Shown here piece by piece: positions 36,973-47,115 of a stretch of 64,000 nt of DNA (the stretch's first letter is position 1; every line of letters begins with the position of its first letter). This stretch comes from a bacterium (lineage in GTDB: Bacteria; Cyanobacteriota; Vampirovibrionia; Obscuribacterales; Obscuribacteraceae). A program made the position numbers and the translations under genes. The stretch covers positions 301,080-365,079 of the forward strand of contig JAGOSY010000001.1 of the NCBI GenBank assembly GCA_018062085.1, given 5' to 3'. The notes beneath the pieces were generated by a model, which was not told the origin of the DNA, searched no databases, and saw only the letters and a program-made list of their open reading frames with translations.

Positions 36973-37303
36973 CAATGTGCCGTACTAAGCGATAGACCGT
37001 ATGGCCAGCCCTTTGTGAAACTGGCATAATCAAACCTGCACGAATGGCCTCAGCCAGCTGTGGTCGCAAGGTTCGGATGCGTTTTAGCTGCCTTGGTCCA
37101 CCAGCCATCTCGGGCAGGGTCATGCCCACGGGATTTTTATCAAGTAGCTTGACCACCTTATTTTCAGCAGGCTTATCAGCCGCTTGACTAGAAGTTGAGC
37201 CAACTGGTCGAGGCACAGGTGGTCGGCCACGCTTTGGTTTAGAATCGCTCGCAGCCTCTGCCGGAGGCTGCGAAAAGTTGATGTTTTCTAGATCTTCTGA
37301 CAT
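36962..37303 (-). CDS. small basic protein with AT-hook-like motif and helical C-terminus
   Basis: I do not recognise the family. The N-terminal part is acidic to neutral, followed by KPKRGRPPVPRP, which resembles an AT-hook. The C-terminal 65 residues look like a winged-helix fold (VVKLLDKNPVGMTLPEM then RTLRPQLAEAIRAGLI). This suggests a DNA-binding protein, but weakly. I chose the ATG at 37303; the frame also opens at a TTG at 37348. Confidence 0.6.
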   Translation of the reverse strand: MSEDLENINFSQPPAEAASDSKPKRGRPPVPRPVGSTSSQAADKPAENKVVKLLDKNPVGMTLPEMAGGPRQLKRIRTLRPQLAEAIRAGLIMPVSQRAGHTVYRLVRHIANR

Positions 37304-37480
37304 CTTCTTGTAATTATCCGCAACAATTATTCTCTCAGCATAACTCAAACCGCTACTAAAGAATAGTTACGGTTTGGGCTTGAGCAGCTGACCAGCGAGC
37401 CTTCTTCTTGTTATATTCCTGACTGTTCTTTGCAAGTTCGCAGGCAAGTTCATAGAGAACTGACGCTCTCGGGTATCACA

Positions 37481-37503
37481 AAATCCATCCTCACGATGGG
37501 TTT
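37481..37503. repeat. small hairpin upstream of the GH57 gene
   Basis: Arms of nine bases (37481-37489 and 37495-37503, one G-T pair) with a CTCAC loop lie about 75 bases before the GH57 start. Meaning unknown. Confidence 0.35.
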
Positions 37504-37576
37504 CAAGACCGACTATGGAGCGACGTATTTTTGTACGCAGATTTTAGAACACAGCAATAAGTAAGAGGTCAGGACG

Positions 37577-39247
37577 TTGAGCATCGGCTCCTTTGTATTC
37601 ATGTTGCACAGTCACCTTCCCTTCTATCGCAAGGCCGGAATGTGGCCATTCGGAGAAGAGAGCGTTTATGAATGTATGGCAGAAACCTACATTCCCCTGC
37701 TTAATGCTGTCGACGACCTCTTGCAAGAGGGTATCAAAGCAAAACTGACTATTGGTCTTACCCCGGTGCTTTGCGAGCAACTGGCCGACGAGCACCTAAA
37801 GCAGGGCTTCGAAAAATTTCTCACTCTACGCATCAAGGCAGCGAAAGCCGACGAAGCAAAATACGCTAGTTTCGGTGCCAGCCCCAATCCTGAAAATCAT
37901 CATCTAGCAAAATTCTACTTAGACTGGTTCACAGCCATTCAACGCGACTTTGCCGATCGCTGGAAACGCGACTTAATTGGTGGCTTCAAAAGGCTGCAAG
38001 ATGCTGGTGCCATTGAAATTACAACGTCGGCTGCCACCCACTGCTTCTCGCCTCTTCTCAGTGAAGACGTATCTATTCTGGCCCAGTACAAAACCGGTGT
38101 AGCTAACTACAAAAAACACTTTGGCAAAGATCCCAACGGATTTTGGCTGCCAGAATGTGCATACAGACCGGCTCAAGGCGAACGGGCTGGAATTGAAAAA
38201 TGGTTGTTCGAAGCTGGCTTGAAATATTTCTTCACCGAATCTTTTGTCATCAAAGGTGGCCAAACAGCCGAAGTACGCCGCGTAGTCGGACCATATGGCT
38301 CAGTTGAATATGTGCCATCGAAACAAAATGGCACGACTGGCTTAGATACATTTGAAGCATTCTGGTTGAAAGAGTATCCAATTGCCGTCATGGGTCGCCA
38401 TGAGCAGGCCGGCTATCAAGTCTGGTCGGCAGACCAAGGCTATCCAGGGGATGGCAACTATCGTGAATTCCACAAAAAAGATGATACATCTGGTTTGCAC
38501 TTCTGGAAACTTACTTCTAAAAGCACCGACCTGGGCGACAAAGAGCTTTACAACCCAGAGGCTGCAGCTAATCGCATTAAAGAGAATGCCGATCATTATG
38601 TTGGTTTCTTGCAAGGTTGCTTGACCGAGCATTTGAAAACCACAGGCCGCCCTGGTTTGGTTATGGTTTCATTCGATACCGAACTATTTGGTCACTGGTG
38701 GTTTGAAGGGGTAACTTGGTTGAAAGAAGTTATTCGCCGCCTAAAAAACTACACTGCCATAGAGATGCAAACAGCTACTGAATATTTGACAGCCACACCA
38801 CCAGAAAAGACTATCAACCTCCCTGAATCTTCATGGGGTTCAGGTGGTCACTATCAAGTTTGGCTCAATAACGATACTGAGTTCATGTGGCCGCAAATTC
38901 ATAAAGCGGAAAAACAGATGAAAGAAGTTATGGAGCTGGTTAAAGCTTCGCCAAACGATGCTGCCTTGAACAAAGCTGCAGAGCAATTGGCTCGCGAACT
39001 GCTGCTGCTTTCATCAAGTGATTGGCCTTTCTTGGTCACCACCGGACAAGCCAAAGACTACGCTATCGAGCGTTTTGATGGACACATCGAACGTTTCAAC
39101 AAGCTCTATAACATGATCAAAAGTGGCCATATTCAGTTCAATGAAATTGCTGCTATAGCCGACATAGATAATTGCTTCGCCGAACTCAATCTTGCCAACT
39201 TTCGCCTAGAAGAAAGTGAACTTGCCTCAGGCAGCAAAACCAAATAA
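37577..39247 (+). CDS. glycoside hydrolase family 57 protein (glucan branching enzyme type)
   Basis: GH57 enzymes act on alpha-1,4 glucans; the length (556 residues) and N-terminal motif resemble the 1,4-alpha-glucan branching enzymes of this family. HSHLPF is at residues 11-16, the nucleophile region GFWLPECAY has Glu193, and SFDTELFGHWW has Asp367, the likely acid/base. DUF1957-like helices follow. The start is a TTG at 37577, with AGAGG nine bases upstream. It stands just before pyruvate kinase, suggesting a link to glycogen and glucose metabolism. Confidence 0.9.
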   Translation: MSIGSFVFMLHSHLPFYRKAGMWPFGEESVYECMAETYIPLLNAVDDLLQEGIKAKLTIGLTPVLCEQLADEHLKQGFEKFLTLRIKAAKADEAKYASFGASPNPENHHLAKFYLDWFTAIQRDFADRWKRDLIGGFKRLQDAGAIEITTSAATHCFSPLLSEDVSILAQYKTGVANYKKHFGKDPNGFWLPECAYRPAQGERAGIEKWLFEAGLKYFFTESFVIKGGQTAEVRRVVGPYGSVEYVPSKQNGTTGLDTFEAFWLKEYPIAVMGRHEQAGYQVWSADQGYPGDGNYREFHKKDDTSGLHFWKLTSKSTDLGDKELYNPEAAANRIKENADHYVGFLQGCLTEHLKTTGRPGLVMVSFDTELFGHWWFEGVTWLKEVIRRLKNYTAIEMQTATEYLTATPPEKTINLPESSWGSGGHYQVWLNNDTEFMWPQIHKAEKQMKEVMELVKASPNDAALNKAAEQLARELLLLSSSDWPFLVTTGQAKDYAIERFDGHIERFNKLYNMIKSGHIQFNEIAAIADIDNCFAELNLANFRLEESELASGSKTK

Positions 39248-39271
39248 ACCTCTCAATTTAGAAGAAACCAT

Positions 39272-40783
39272 ATGAATAATCTTCAAGACTCGCCAGCACG
39301 AGCCAGTGATAGCACAAGGAAACCGACTTCGATGAAGCACACGCGTACCAAAATTATTGCTACCATCGGACCAGCCTGCAGGCAGCCTGAAGTACTTACA
39401 GAAATGATCAAAGCTGGTATGGATGTGGCAAGAATCAACTGCTCGCACTCGACCCCTGAATTCATTGAATCAGTAGTTGCCGATGTGCGTGAAATCAGTA
39501 CTCGCTTAGATACGCCTGTCGGAATTCTACTCGACCTCTCCGGCCCTAAAATTCGCACCCGCAAGTTAACTGGTGATTTGCCAGTAAAATTAGAGAAGGG
39601 CAAACAGTTCACCCTAACTAGTCGCAAACTCGAAGGCACTGTTGAAATTGTCAGCACAAATTATGAGCCTCTGGCCCGCGAAGTAAAACCACAAGACACA
39701 ATTTTGCTTGATGATGGCTTAATTGAGTTGCGCGTTCTTGAAACCAACGAAACCGATGCCATATGCGAGATCATCATGGGTGGTGTTCTAAAAAATCACC
39801 AGGGTATTAACATTCCTGGCGTCAGACTTTCGATTCCAGCCCTGACTGAAAAAGACAAAGAAGACTTAAAAGTTGGCCTCAAATGTGAAGTCGATTTTGT
39901 GGCCCTCTCATTTGTGCGCGACGCTCAAGACATTGTTGACCTGAGAGAGCAAATTGGTGATCACTGGCCGCCTGTAATGATTATTGCCAAGTTAGAAAAG
40001 CCAGAAGCAGTAGATCACCTAGAAGAAATTTTAGCCGTCACTGACGGTGTTATGGTGGCAAGAGGAGATCTGGGTGTCGAACTGCCACCAGAGATGGTTC
40101 CACCCGCGCAAAAGCTAATTATTAGACGGGCCAACGCTCACGGCAAACCTTGTATCACAGCAACTCAAATGCTTGATTCAATGGCGAACAACCCAAGACC
40201 AACTAGAGCAGAGGCTTCTGATGTGGCTAATGCAATTTTTGACGGCACCGATGCCGTCATGCTCTCAGAAGAAAGCGCCATGGGTGACTATCCAGTTGAA
40301 ACAGTGACGATGATGGATCGCATTGCTTCTGCTGCCGAAGCCAGCCAAGACCGCTCGATATTGCACGAACATGAACTTGGTTCATCGGCCCACGCCATTG
40401 CTCACGCTGCTTGCGCCATGGCCGTAGACATGAAAGCTCGAGTGATCGCAACTTTCACAAAGTCGGGCTCAACAGCTAGATTGATCTCACAGTTCAAACC
40501 ACCGTGCCCAATCATCGCTTTGACACAACAAACACACGTTTATCGCCAATTAACTCTCACCTGGGGCACCACCCCAGTGATGCTAACTGAAGTATCTGAC
40601 TCAGAATCAACCATGGCTTTAGTGGAAGAAACGCTACTGAAACGTAGCTATGTAGCAGCTGGTGACACCATTGTCATCACCGGCGGTTTGCCTATTGCCG
40701 CCCGAGGCCCAGCCAACTTTGTCAAACTATCTACAGTTTCACCACGAACCCAAGCAAGCTTCTGGCAGCTCAAAGGCATTTAG
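39272..40783 (+). CDS. pyk: pyruvate kinase
   Basis: It catalyses the last step of glycolysis, PEP plus ADP to pyruvate plus ATP. Motifs include TKIIATIGPA, LLDLSGPKIRTR, MVARGDLGVELP and the substrate region ITATQMLDSM with TRAEASDVANA. The A, B and C domains are all present and there is no extra C-terminal PEP-utiliser domain. RINCSHS stands where RLNFSHG is common, keeping the catalytic Arg, Asn and Ser. The first 20 residues are not conserved; an ATG at 39332 with AGGA upstream would give the usual N-terminus. Confidence 0.95.
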   Translation: MNNLQDSPARASDSTRKPTSMKHTRTKIIATIGPACRQPEVLTEMIKAGMDVARINCSHSTPEFIESVVADVREISTRLDTPVGILLDLSGPKIRTRKLTGDLPVKLEKGKQFTLTSRKLEGTVEIVSTNYEPLAREVKPQDTILLDDGLIELRVLETNETDAICEIIMGGVLKNHQGINIPGVRLSIPALTEKDKEDLKVGLKCEVDFVALSFVRDAQDIVDLREQIGDHWPPVMIIAKLEKPEAVDHLEEILAVTDGVMVARGDLGVELPPEMVPPAQKLIIRRANAHGKPCITATQMLDSMANNPRPTRAEASDVANAIFDGTDAVMLSEESAMGDYPVETVTMMDRIASAAEASQDRSILHEHELGSSAHAIAHAACAMAVDMKARVIATFTKSGSTARLISQFKPPCPIIALTQQTHVYRQLTLTWGTTPVMLTEVSDSESTMALVEETLLKRSYVAAGDTIVITGGLPIAARGPANFVKLSTVSPRTQASFWQLKGI

Positions 40784-40873
40784 AATTTTAGATTTTAGAA
40801 TTCTATATTCTAGAATCTTAGAAGCCTTTCTATGTTCCTAATTTCAAATTTGTTTTTTGAGCTAATTACAAGA

Positions 40874-41932
40874 CTAGTTAGTTCCTAATCCAACGCAAGC
40901 CAAGCCCTCTGAAAAAGGGTTTACTTCTATGTACTGCGCTTTAATTACCGGCTCTTGGCGAGCAGCCGAAAGATAGCCCCAGTGGCCCTTCTCATCGCTA
41001 TAGGGGGTGAGGCCATCAGCGGTGACGATAGCCATTTCATCGGCATTTATATCTGGTGCATCTGGTCGCACAATTCTCGCCAAGTTTAGTTTGGCAGGGG
41101 ACAGCAGAAATGCCCCGCTGCGATTGATAATGCCGGTGCGGCCATCGTCTAAACCAACGACAGCAGCACCATCCCAAAAACCATGGGCAAACTTATACTT
41201 TGGGGCAATTACACTGGCACCACTAGTATCTATATAGCCCCACTGTCCCTTTTCGTCACAAACACTAATTCGCCCCTCGCTGCATGTACCGATGGCAGTG
41301 TATTTGGGCTGACAAATCCACTTGCCGCTGTCAGCCATCAAACCAACTTTACCGTCGATTAGAATGCGGGCAATCCCCTGCGAATCAATACTGATTTTTG
41401 AGGCGCTTAGTGGCACAAGCAGTCGGCCGCCCCGATCAATCAATCCGAATTTATATCCAGTTGAAACTATGGCGATTTGATTGTGAAACTTATTAGCCTC
41501 GTTAAAGCGGGGCAGAATGCAACAGTTGCCACTGCGATCAACATAACCCCATAATTTGCCCCAGCGAACTGCCGCTAAACCATCAGAAAAATCTTTGGCC
41601 GATTGATACTGTAGCGGAATCACCACCGCCCCTTTGTCATTTATATAGCCCCAGTGCTTACCCAGTTTTACTGCCGCCAGACCGTCAGAGAAACGCCCAG
41701 CGTCGTTATATTGAGGAGTTATCTTGATTTTTCCAGTGGTATCAATAAAGCCATACTTCGTGTACTGATTTGACTTGGAAGGTATGATTCGCGGCATCTT
41801 ACTTCCCCCAGCTCGATACAATGCGTCAGAGTACAAAGATGAAACCATAGGGTCTTGCGGAAGCCATTGGCTAAGCTGGTATGCGCTAAGACACAAAGCC
41901 ACAATCGCTAAGAACGCAAGAGGTTTTTTCAT
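40874..41932 (-). CDS. WG-repeat protein
   Basis: This exported or anchored protein (hydrophobic residues 5-22) is built from about six to seven WG (KWG-like) repeats of roughly 40 residues, of the form WGYIN-x-KG-x-VIPLQY and FSDGLAAV. WG repeats form beta structures of unknown binding role. Its last residues are still in a repeat, so the protein probably folds as one repeat array. It lies 48 bases after the double-RDD gene on the same strand and may share its transcript. Confidence 0.85.
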   Translation of the reverse strand: MKKPLAFLAIVALCLSAYQLSQWLPQDPMVSSLYSDALYRAGGSKMPRIIPSKSNQYTKYGFIDTTGKIKITPQYNDAGRFSDGLAAVKLGKHWGYINDKGAVVIPLQYQSAKDFSDGLAAVRWGKLWGYVDRSGNCCILPRFNEANKFHNQIAIVSTGYKFGLIDRGGRLLVPLSASKISIDSQGIARILIDGKVGLMADSGKWICQPKYTAIGTCSEGRISVCDEKGQWGYIDTSGASVIAPKYKFAHGFWDGAAVVGLDDGRTGIINRSGAFLLSPAKLNLARIVRPDAPDINADEMAIVTADGLTPYSDEKGHWGYLSAARQEPVIKAQYIEVNPFSEGLACVGLGTN

Positions 41933-41980
41933 AGCCTTTTTAATCCTGATTTAGTCGATATGTTTTTAGTCAATCTGTTG

Positions 41981-43312
41981 TTATTCAACAATTATGCCAC
42001 CACTTTTCTTTACTTCGACGATGACGCGGCGGTTACATAAACGGTCAAGAAGAGTTTGCCTGTTAGCAAAAAACGTGGCACAGACAGCAGAGCCATAGAG
42101 AAGATAAAAGATTGGCCAGGCCAATAGGGCAGCGAAACTGGCATAGTTGTTTTCTTCCGGGACTAAACTAAACCAATACACTGGCACCAGAACAAGCAAC
42201 ACAACCGGAGTTAAGCCGAGATACAAAAATGATTGTATAAACTGCTTCTCTAAGGCCTTCTTGAAACTCAGGGGACAAGCATAAGCGTCAGTAACTTTCA
42301 AACCCATAACTATTTTGCCCGGTGTAGCAGACAATTTACTTGATTCACAGTATGCCAGTAGTGATGCTGTCACTAGATACGATACAGGCGGTGCAATCAC
42401 GAGATACGCGAGAATGAAAACAATAGCTGCATCCATTGGTGAATCTGGTGCGGGCATTACGTATGCTACTAACAGCAGCGCGCCACAGGAAACGAGAACG
42501 TTCAGCGCGGTGTACAGAAGAGAATCCAATATTGCAGCAGGTACTCTGCGCCAAAGGCTGGCTCCAACAATGTGTGCAGAGCTGGAATCAGCTACGGTCT
42601 TGGCTTGCAACACAAGTGCGTGCGAATTGTCCCAACTGGCCTGTTTGTTCACAACGCAAGTACGAGCCAGGCGATCGTGCAAAAGCTGATGTCGATTGCA
42701 TAAAATCAAATATATGGCTGGCAAAATCAGAGCAAAAGAAGTACAAAACTTGTAAAAACAGCGCTGCAAAACGCTGGCGAAAGGAAGTCGATTGCCACCG
42801 CTATTAGCACTGCTATTAGTACTCGCTACCTGTAAACCAAACAGCTGCTTACCTGGAGTAGCCCTAAAGTAAGAGCACTCGTAGACAACTTGGTACAGCA
42901 GACAGAGGAGAATTACCAAAGCCCAAGCGGTGAGGAAGTAACCACGATAAGACTCGTTAATGTGTTGGCTTGCCCAATACGCTGCAGCGCAGTAAAGCAA
43001 TGGTCCGCCGTAAGTTAGCTGGTGAATGAAGGCCAAAACAGAAGCAAAACCGACACAGCCAACCAAAAAAAATGGATCGACAGGGCCCATTGCTTTCGAA
43101 ACTACTACCAACTGTATTGTCACTAAAACAGCGCTAAAGAATGCCAATAAACTGGCATCAACAAGAGCAGCAGAAAACCGCCTGCTACAAAATCGCACCC
43201 TTGAAAACGGTCTCTCTTTCGGTCGGCTAATCCCCAAATTACTACTAGCAGGAAGACTAACGCTATCGCCAGACCCGTCACCAGAAGCATCATTAGAATT
43301 TGCCGAAACCAT
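41981..43312 (-). CDS. membrane protein with two RDD domains
   Basis: RDD domains are small multi-helix membrane units of unclear, possibly transport, function. Two copies are fused here. The first begins at RRFSAALVDASLL and includes ATPGKQLFGLQV; the second begins at RRVPAAILDSLLY and includes ATPGKIVMGLKV. Each carries the Arg/Asp pair and the TPGK motif. About eight membrane segments are visible. Most RDD proteins hold one copy, so the doubling suggests an internal pseudo-dimer. Confidence 0.85.
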   Translation of the reverse strand: MVSANSNDASGDGSGDSVSLPASSNLGISRPKERPFSRVRFCSRRFSAALVDASLLAFFSAVLVTIQLVVVSKAMGPVDPFFLVGCVGFASVLAFIHQLTYGGPLLYCAAAYWASQHINESYRGYFLTAWALVILLCLLYQVVYECSYFRATPGKQLFGLQVASTNSSANSGGNRLPFASVLQRCFYKFCTSFALILPAIYLILCNRHQLLHDRLARTCVVNKQASWDNSHALVLQAKTVADSSSAHIVGASLWRRVPAAILDSLLYTALNVLVSCGALLLVAYVMPAPDSPMDAAIVFILAYLVIAPPVSYLVTASLLAYCESSKLSATPGKIVMGLKVTDAYACPLSFKKALEKQFIQSFLYLGLTPVVLLVLVPVYWFSLVPEENNYASFAALLAWPIFYLLYGSAVCATFFANRQTLLDRLCNRRVIVEVKKSGGIIVE

Positions 43313-43442
43313 AGTTTTTTTGTTTTGCCTGATCAGAAGAGAATTGAATCCAAAATGAGACCCTCTGTCTTATCAGACAATCATAACTATTCCACTTGAC
43401 AAAGAGGAGGTTGCTAAGCTTTCCGCAATATTGACTTTTTAG

Positions 43443-44150
43443 TTAGATACCTGCGGAGCCATCGAAACTAGAATCAGGCAGCGCTTCTACAGCTAAATCT
43501 AAGGGCTGGTCACCAGCATGAACCAAGTAAGCACAGAGTGGGTCGTTACGCAAAATATACTTTTCGCGCGTCACTTTGACGCCAAGCAAAGCTTGCATCA
43601 TTTGTGGCTCCATCAAACACAATTGCCGAAATTGATTGGCTAGATCGTGCACCGCACAATGACGCTGATAGATAATAAAATTGCCATCGGCAAGCCCTTC
43701 CCATTCAGTCATATAGCCATCTTCAGAGAAAATCTTGGCCACTTCCTCTACTCTTTCAGCCAATGATTTATCACTTACTCGCGTCTTCAAGCGCTCAATG
43801 CGCTTCTTGTTGCGAATAGAGAGCAGCTCCATTACCCCTTTATGGCCAGCTTGCTCGTAAACAGCATCAAGCAAATCCACTGCCAGAGTAGAACCACCGG
43901 AAGGAAACAACGACTCGGCCTTATCGGTCAACTTATATTTATAAGTAGGGCGCCCGCGAGTTTGTCTTTCAATGCGTGATTCAATCAGGCCATCTTTTTG
44001 CAAACCAGCAAGATGCCGTCTCACGGCCATAGAAGTAATACCCAACACGCTGCAAAGATCGCCAACAGTCAACTCGCCTTGGCGCTTGAGGTGAAGCACT
44101 ATTGCTTCTTGAGTTTTTTCAGGTATCTCGCCTAGCGGCTGTGTGATCAT
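43443..44150 (-). CDS. sufR: SufR-type Fe-S transcription regulator
   Basis: SufR is a repressor of suf operons that binds a [4Fe-4S] cluster. The N-terminal winged helix (residues 12-75) has TVGDLCSVLGITSMAVRRHL and ends with RGRPTYKYKL. The C-terminal part has the conserved cysteines Cys165 (RHCAVHDL), Cys178 (QLCLMEP) and Cys206 (DPLCAYLV). It is divergent from sufC across 553 bases, the same arrangement as in Cyanobacteria. It probably senses Fe-S or oxidative state and controls both itself and the suf operon. Confidence 0.9.
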   Translation of the reverse strand: MITQPLGEIPEKTQEAIVLHLKRQGELTVGDLCSVLGITSMAVRRHLAGLQKDGLIESRIERQTRGRPTYKYKLTDKAESLFPSGGSTLAVDLLDAVYEQAGHKGVMELLSIRNKKRIERLKTRVSDKSLAERVEEVAKIFSEDGYMTEWEGLADGNFIIYQRHCAVHDLANQFRQLCLMEPQMMQALLGVKVTREKYILRNDPLCAYLVHAGDQPLDLAVEALPDSSFDGSAGI

Positions 44151-44455
44151 TTATTGCTTTCTCAAATTTTGTTAGGCAAGTTTTATCAGGTTGAAATGGT
44201 TAACGCAGTCGATTTTTGCCAATGTGGCGAAAGTGGCCGCAGTTTTGCCTTGAGCAGGGCCAAGCGTTTTCCTTAGGAATCTTGCCTATGTTTCCATTGT
44301 TACTCAAATTGACCGAATCTACCACCGGGTAAGGCCCGAAAAATTAAGAACTAAAGGCGCCAAACCCTATATATGTCGATATCCAGAAAAGGATTATAAA
44401 TAAACCGGGCCGAGTTAGTCGATTTTTGATACTATTTTATCTATAAAGTGCCACG

Positions 44456-44470
44456 TTGCGAACGTTGCAA
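44456..44470. promoter_or_regulatory. candidate SufR operator
   Basis: TTGC-N7-GCAA forms an inverted repeat, and GTTGC occurs twice, nine bases apart, from 44455. Cyanobacterial SufR sites are inverted repeats with GTTG/CAAC halves, so this is the best local candidate. Inference only. Confidence 0.3.
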
Positions 44471-44630
44471 ACTTTTAAGGGAAGTTCCCAAGGGAAACTA
44501 TCTATAAAAGGGATATGATTCAGGGGCAGCCAGAATTGGGTCAAAGCAATTGCCTGGTGAAGCAAAAGGGATTTTTCCTTCGAAAGCACGAACGTAAACA
44601 AGCACGAGACTAGCTAACCGAGAAAGTAGC

Positions 44631-44654
44631 TAAGTAAGTAAGTAAGTAAGTAAG
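44631..44654 (+). repeat. TAAG tetranucleotide microsatellite, six copies
   Basis: Six exact copies of TAAG lie 49 bases upstream of the sufC start, in the probable leader of the suf transcript. Copy number may vary by slippage. Confidence 0.9.
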
Positions 44655-44703
44655 ACCAAACTCTAGACATTTTGACCAGTAGCAAAAAGAGGCAAACCGG
44701 AAG

Positions 44704-45597
44704 ATGACTTCCCCAAACACCAACACCAATTCAGGCTCAAACTCTGATTCCAGCGCAATTCCTTTGCTTGAGATTGTTGACTTGCACGTCAACGTCGAAG
44801 ACAAAGAAATTCTCAAAGGTGTGAACCTGACTATCCGTGCCGGCGAAATTCACGCCATCATGGGCCGCAACGGTTCGGGCAAATCGACCCTGTCTTACGC
44901 TCTGATGGGCCACCCGCGCTACAAAGTCACCTCTGGCAAGATGCTCTACAAAGGTGAAGATATTTCCGAGATGAGCCCAGACAAGCGCGCTAAGCTTGGC
45001 CTGGCTTTAGCCTTCCAATATCCAGTCTCAATTCCTGGTGTGTCAGTTTCGAACTTCCTTAGAAAAACCGTCAACGCCGTTCGCGGTCGCGATATTCCAG
45101 TGAAAGAGTTCCGCCTTGAGCTCAAAGCTTTGATGGCTAAACTAGGCGTCAAAGACGAGTTTCTTTCACGTTATGTCAACGACGGATTCTCTGGTGGTGA
45201 GAAAAAGCGTCTTGAGATTCTGCAACTCTCAATGCTCAACCCATCACTGGCTATTCTCGATGAAACCGACTCAGGCCTTGATATTGACGCTCTCAAAACA
45301 GTTTCAGAGGGCGTCAACGCCCTGAGCAAAGCAGACACAGCTATTTTGCTCATCACTCACTATCAGCGCATGCTTAATTACGTTCAGCCTCAATTCGTGC
45401 ACGTCTTCCAAGACGGCAAGATTGTAGCTTCCGGCGGCAGTGAACTAGCTCTTGAGCTAGAAGACCGTGGCTATGAGTGGGTTACCTCGGAGATGCAAGA
45501 AACTCCAGGAACTGGCCCTAACGCTAAAACTTCTGGTTCTAGTTCAAATTCTAGTTCTAGTTCAAGCCCAAGCCCTGCAGCTGTAGGCGCTAAGTAA
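44704..45597 (+). CDS. sufC: Fe-S assembly ATPase SufC
   Basis: It is the ABC-type ATPase that drives the SufBCD scaffold in the cytoplasm. Walker [10 protein letters not shown] is at residues 54-62, the signature FSGGEKKR at 162-169 and Walker B LAILDE at 182-187. All are intact. The protein is longer than usual (297 against about 250): 20 extra Asn/Ser residues at the N-terminus and a Ser/Pro/Ala-rich tail of 30 at the C-terminus. It is first in the suf operon, followed by sufB. Confidence 0.95.
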   Translation: MTSPNTNTNSGSNSDSSAIPLLEIVDLHVNVEDKEILKGVNLTIRAGEIHAIMGRNGSGKSTLSYALMGHPRYKVTSGKMLYKGEDISEMSPDKRAKLGLALAFQYPVSIPGVSVSNFLRKTVNAVRGRDIPVKEFRLELKALMAKLGVKDEFLSRYVNDGFSGGEKKRLEILQLSMLNPSLAILDETDSGLDIDALKTVSEGVNALSKADTAILLITHYQRMLNYVQPQFVHVFQDGKIVASGGSELALELEDRGYEWVTSEMQETPGTGPNAKTSGSSSNSSSSSSPSPAAVGAK

Positions 45598-45620
45598 TTA
45601 AGATGGTTAAGGAGGCAATT

Positions 45621-47081
45621 ATGTCGGCAGATTTAGCCCCAACCCTGAACAACAAAGGGTTACCAGAAAGCAATAAGAGTGCTGGTCTGGAAGGAATCGG
45701 CAACGATTACAAATATGGTTTCTCTGATAAAGAAGACTATATTTTCAAATCAGGCCGTGGTCTGACCCGCGAAATTGTCGAGAAAATTTCATCGATGAAG
45801 AACGAGCCCGAGTGGATGCTCAAGTTCCGCTTGCGCGCCCTCGATATCTTCAACAAGAAGCCCATGCCTACCTGGGGCAACTGCGGCTTGCTCAATGATA
45901 TCGACTTCGAAAACATCTTCTATTACATCAAGCCATCCGAAAGACAAGAAACAGACTGGGATGAAGTGCCTGAAGGTATCAAAAATACTTTCGACCGCTT
46001 GGGCATTCCTGAAGCCGAACGCAAATTCTTAGCTGGCGTCACAGCTCAGTACGAATCAGAAGTGGTTTATCACTCTATTCGCGAAGACCTTGAAGCCCAA
46101 GGCGTTCTCTTCCTCGATATGGACTCAGGCCTGAGACTGCACGAAGACATTGTGCGCGAACACTTCGCCACAGTAATTCCAGCTGCCGACAATAAGTTCT
46201 CGGCACTGAATTCGGCTGTCTGGTCGGGTGGAAGTTTCATCTGGGTGCCACCAGGCGTCAAGATTGAAATTCCATTGCAAGCTTATTTCAGAATCAACGC
46301 TGAAAACATGGGGCAATTCGAGCGCACGCTAATCATTGCTGAGCCTGGATCTTTCGTGCACTACATCGAAGGATGTACTGCTCCGACTTATTCCACCGAC
46401 TCATTACACTCAGCTGTTGTTGAACTAATCGCCAAACCTGGCGCACATATTCGCTACACCACCATTCAAAACTGGTCTAAAAACGTCTACAACTTGGTCA
46501 CCAAAAGAGCAGTTGCCCACGAAGATGCCAAAGTTGAATGGGTAGACGGAAACTTGGGCTCCAAGCTGACCATGAAATATCCAGCAATTTACTTGTTGGG
46601 CGAACGTGCTCACGGCGAAGTGCTTTCAATTGCTTTTGCTGGCGAAGATCAGCACCAAGATGCTGGTGCCAAAATCATCCACGCTGCCAAAAATACGACT
46701 TCGATGATTATCTCTAAGTCTATTTGCAAAAATGGTGGACGCACTTCATATCGGGGTTTGATCAAGGTTTACCCTAAAGCAACCGGTGTCAAATCATCAG
46801 TCAAATGCGACGCACTATTGCTTGATGACAAATCGAGATCAGATACATACCCAACCATGGAAATTGACGAAAAAGACGTCAACATCGAGCACGAAGCCAC
46901 AGTTTCAAAAGTTGGCGAAGAGCAACTCTTCTACCTGATGAGCCGTGGTTTGAATCAAGACGAAGCAACCGCGATGATTGTAAATGGCTTCTTTGAGCCA
47001 TTCACCAAAGAGTTGCCCCTTGAGTATGCCGTTGAATTGAATCGTTTGATTCAGCTAGAAATGGAAGGATCAGTCGGTTAA
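45621..47081 (+). CDS. sufB: Fe-S assembly scaffold SufB
   Basis: SufB is the scaffold subunit of the SufBC2D complex on which the cluster forms. The length (486 residues) and motifs such as [42 protein letters not shown] and [12 protein letters not shown] fit the family. The start at ATG 45621 is set by AAGGAGG six bases upstream; a longer frame from 45603 contains that ribosome site. The C-terminal segment [12 protein letters not shown] is shared with SufD. The spacing from sufC is 23 bases. Confidence 0.96.
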   Translation: MSADLAPTLNNKGLPESNKSAGLEGIGNDYKYGFSDKEDYIFKSGRGLTREIVEKISSMKNEPEWMLKFRLRALDIFNKKPMPTWGNCGLLNDIDFENIFYYIKPSERQETDWDEVPEGIKNTFDRLGIPEAERKFLAGVTAQYESEVVYHSIREDLEAQGVLFLDMDSGLRLHEDIVREHFATVIPAADNKFSALNSAVWSGGSFIWVPPGVKIEIPLQAYFRINAENMGQFERTLIIAEPGSFVHYIEGCTAPTYSTDSLHSAVVELIAKPGAHIRYTTIQNWSKNVYNLVTKRAVAHEDAKVEWVDGNLGSKLTMKYPAIYLLGERAHGEVLSIAFAGEDQHQDAGAKIIHAAKNTTSMIISKSICKNGGRTSYRGLIKVYPKATGVKSSVKCDALLLDDKSRSDTYPTMEIDEKDVNIEHEATVSKVGEEQLFYLMSRGLNQDEATAMIVNGFFEPFTKELPLEYAVELNRLIQLEMEGSVG

Positions 47082-47115
47082 GAATCAGAAGGTTCGAGTC
47101 AGGGCTTGCAAAAGC

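Larger units (their letters stand above)
44151..44703. promoter_or_regulatory. sufR-sufC divergent control region
   Basis: This long spacer holds both promoters. It contains TATAAA boxes at 44442-44447 and 44503-44508, each in a CTAT(n)TATAAA context, an inverted repeat at 44456-44470, TTCCCAAGGGAA at 44485-44496, and a TAAG microsatellite at 44631-44654. I cannot fix one promoter. No gene is seen. Confidence 0.5.
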
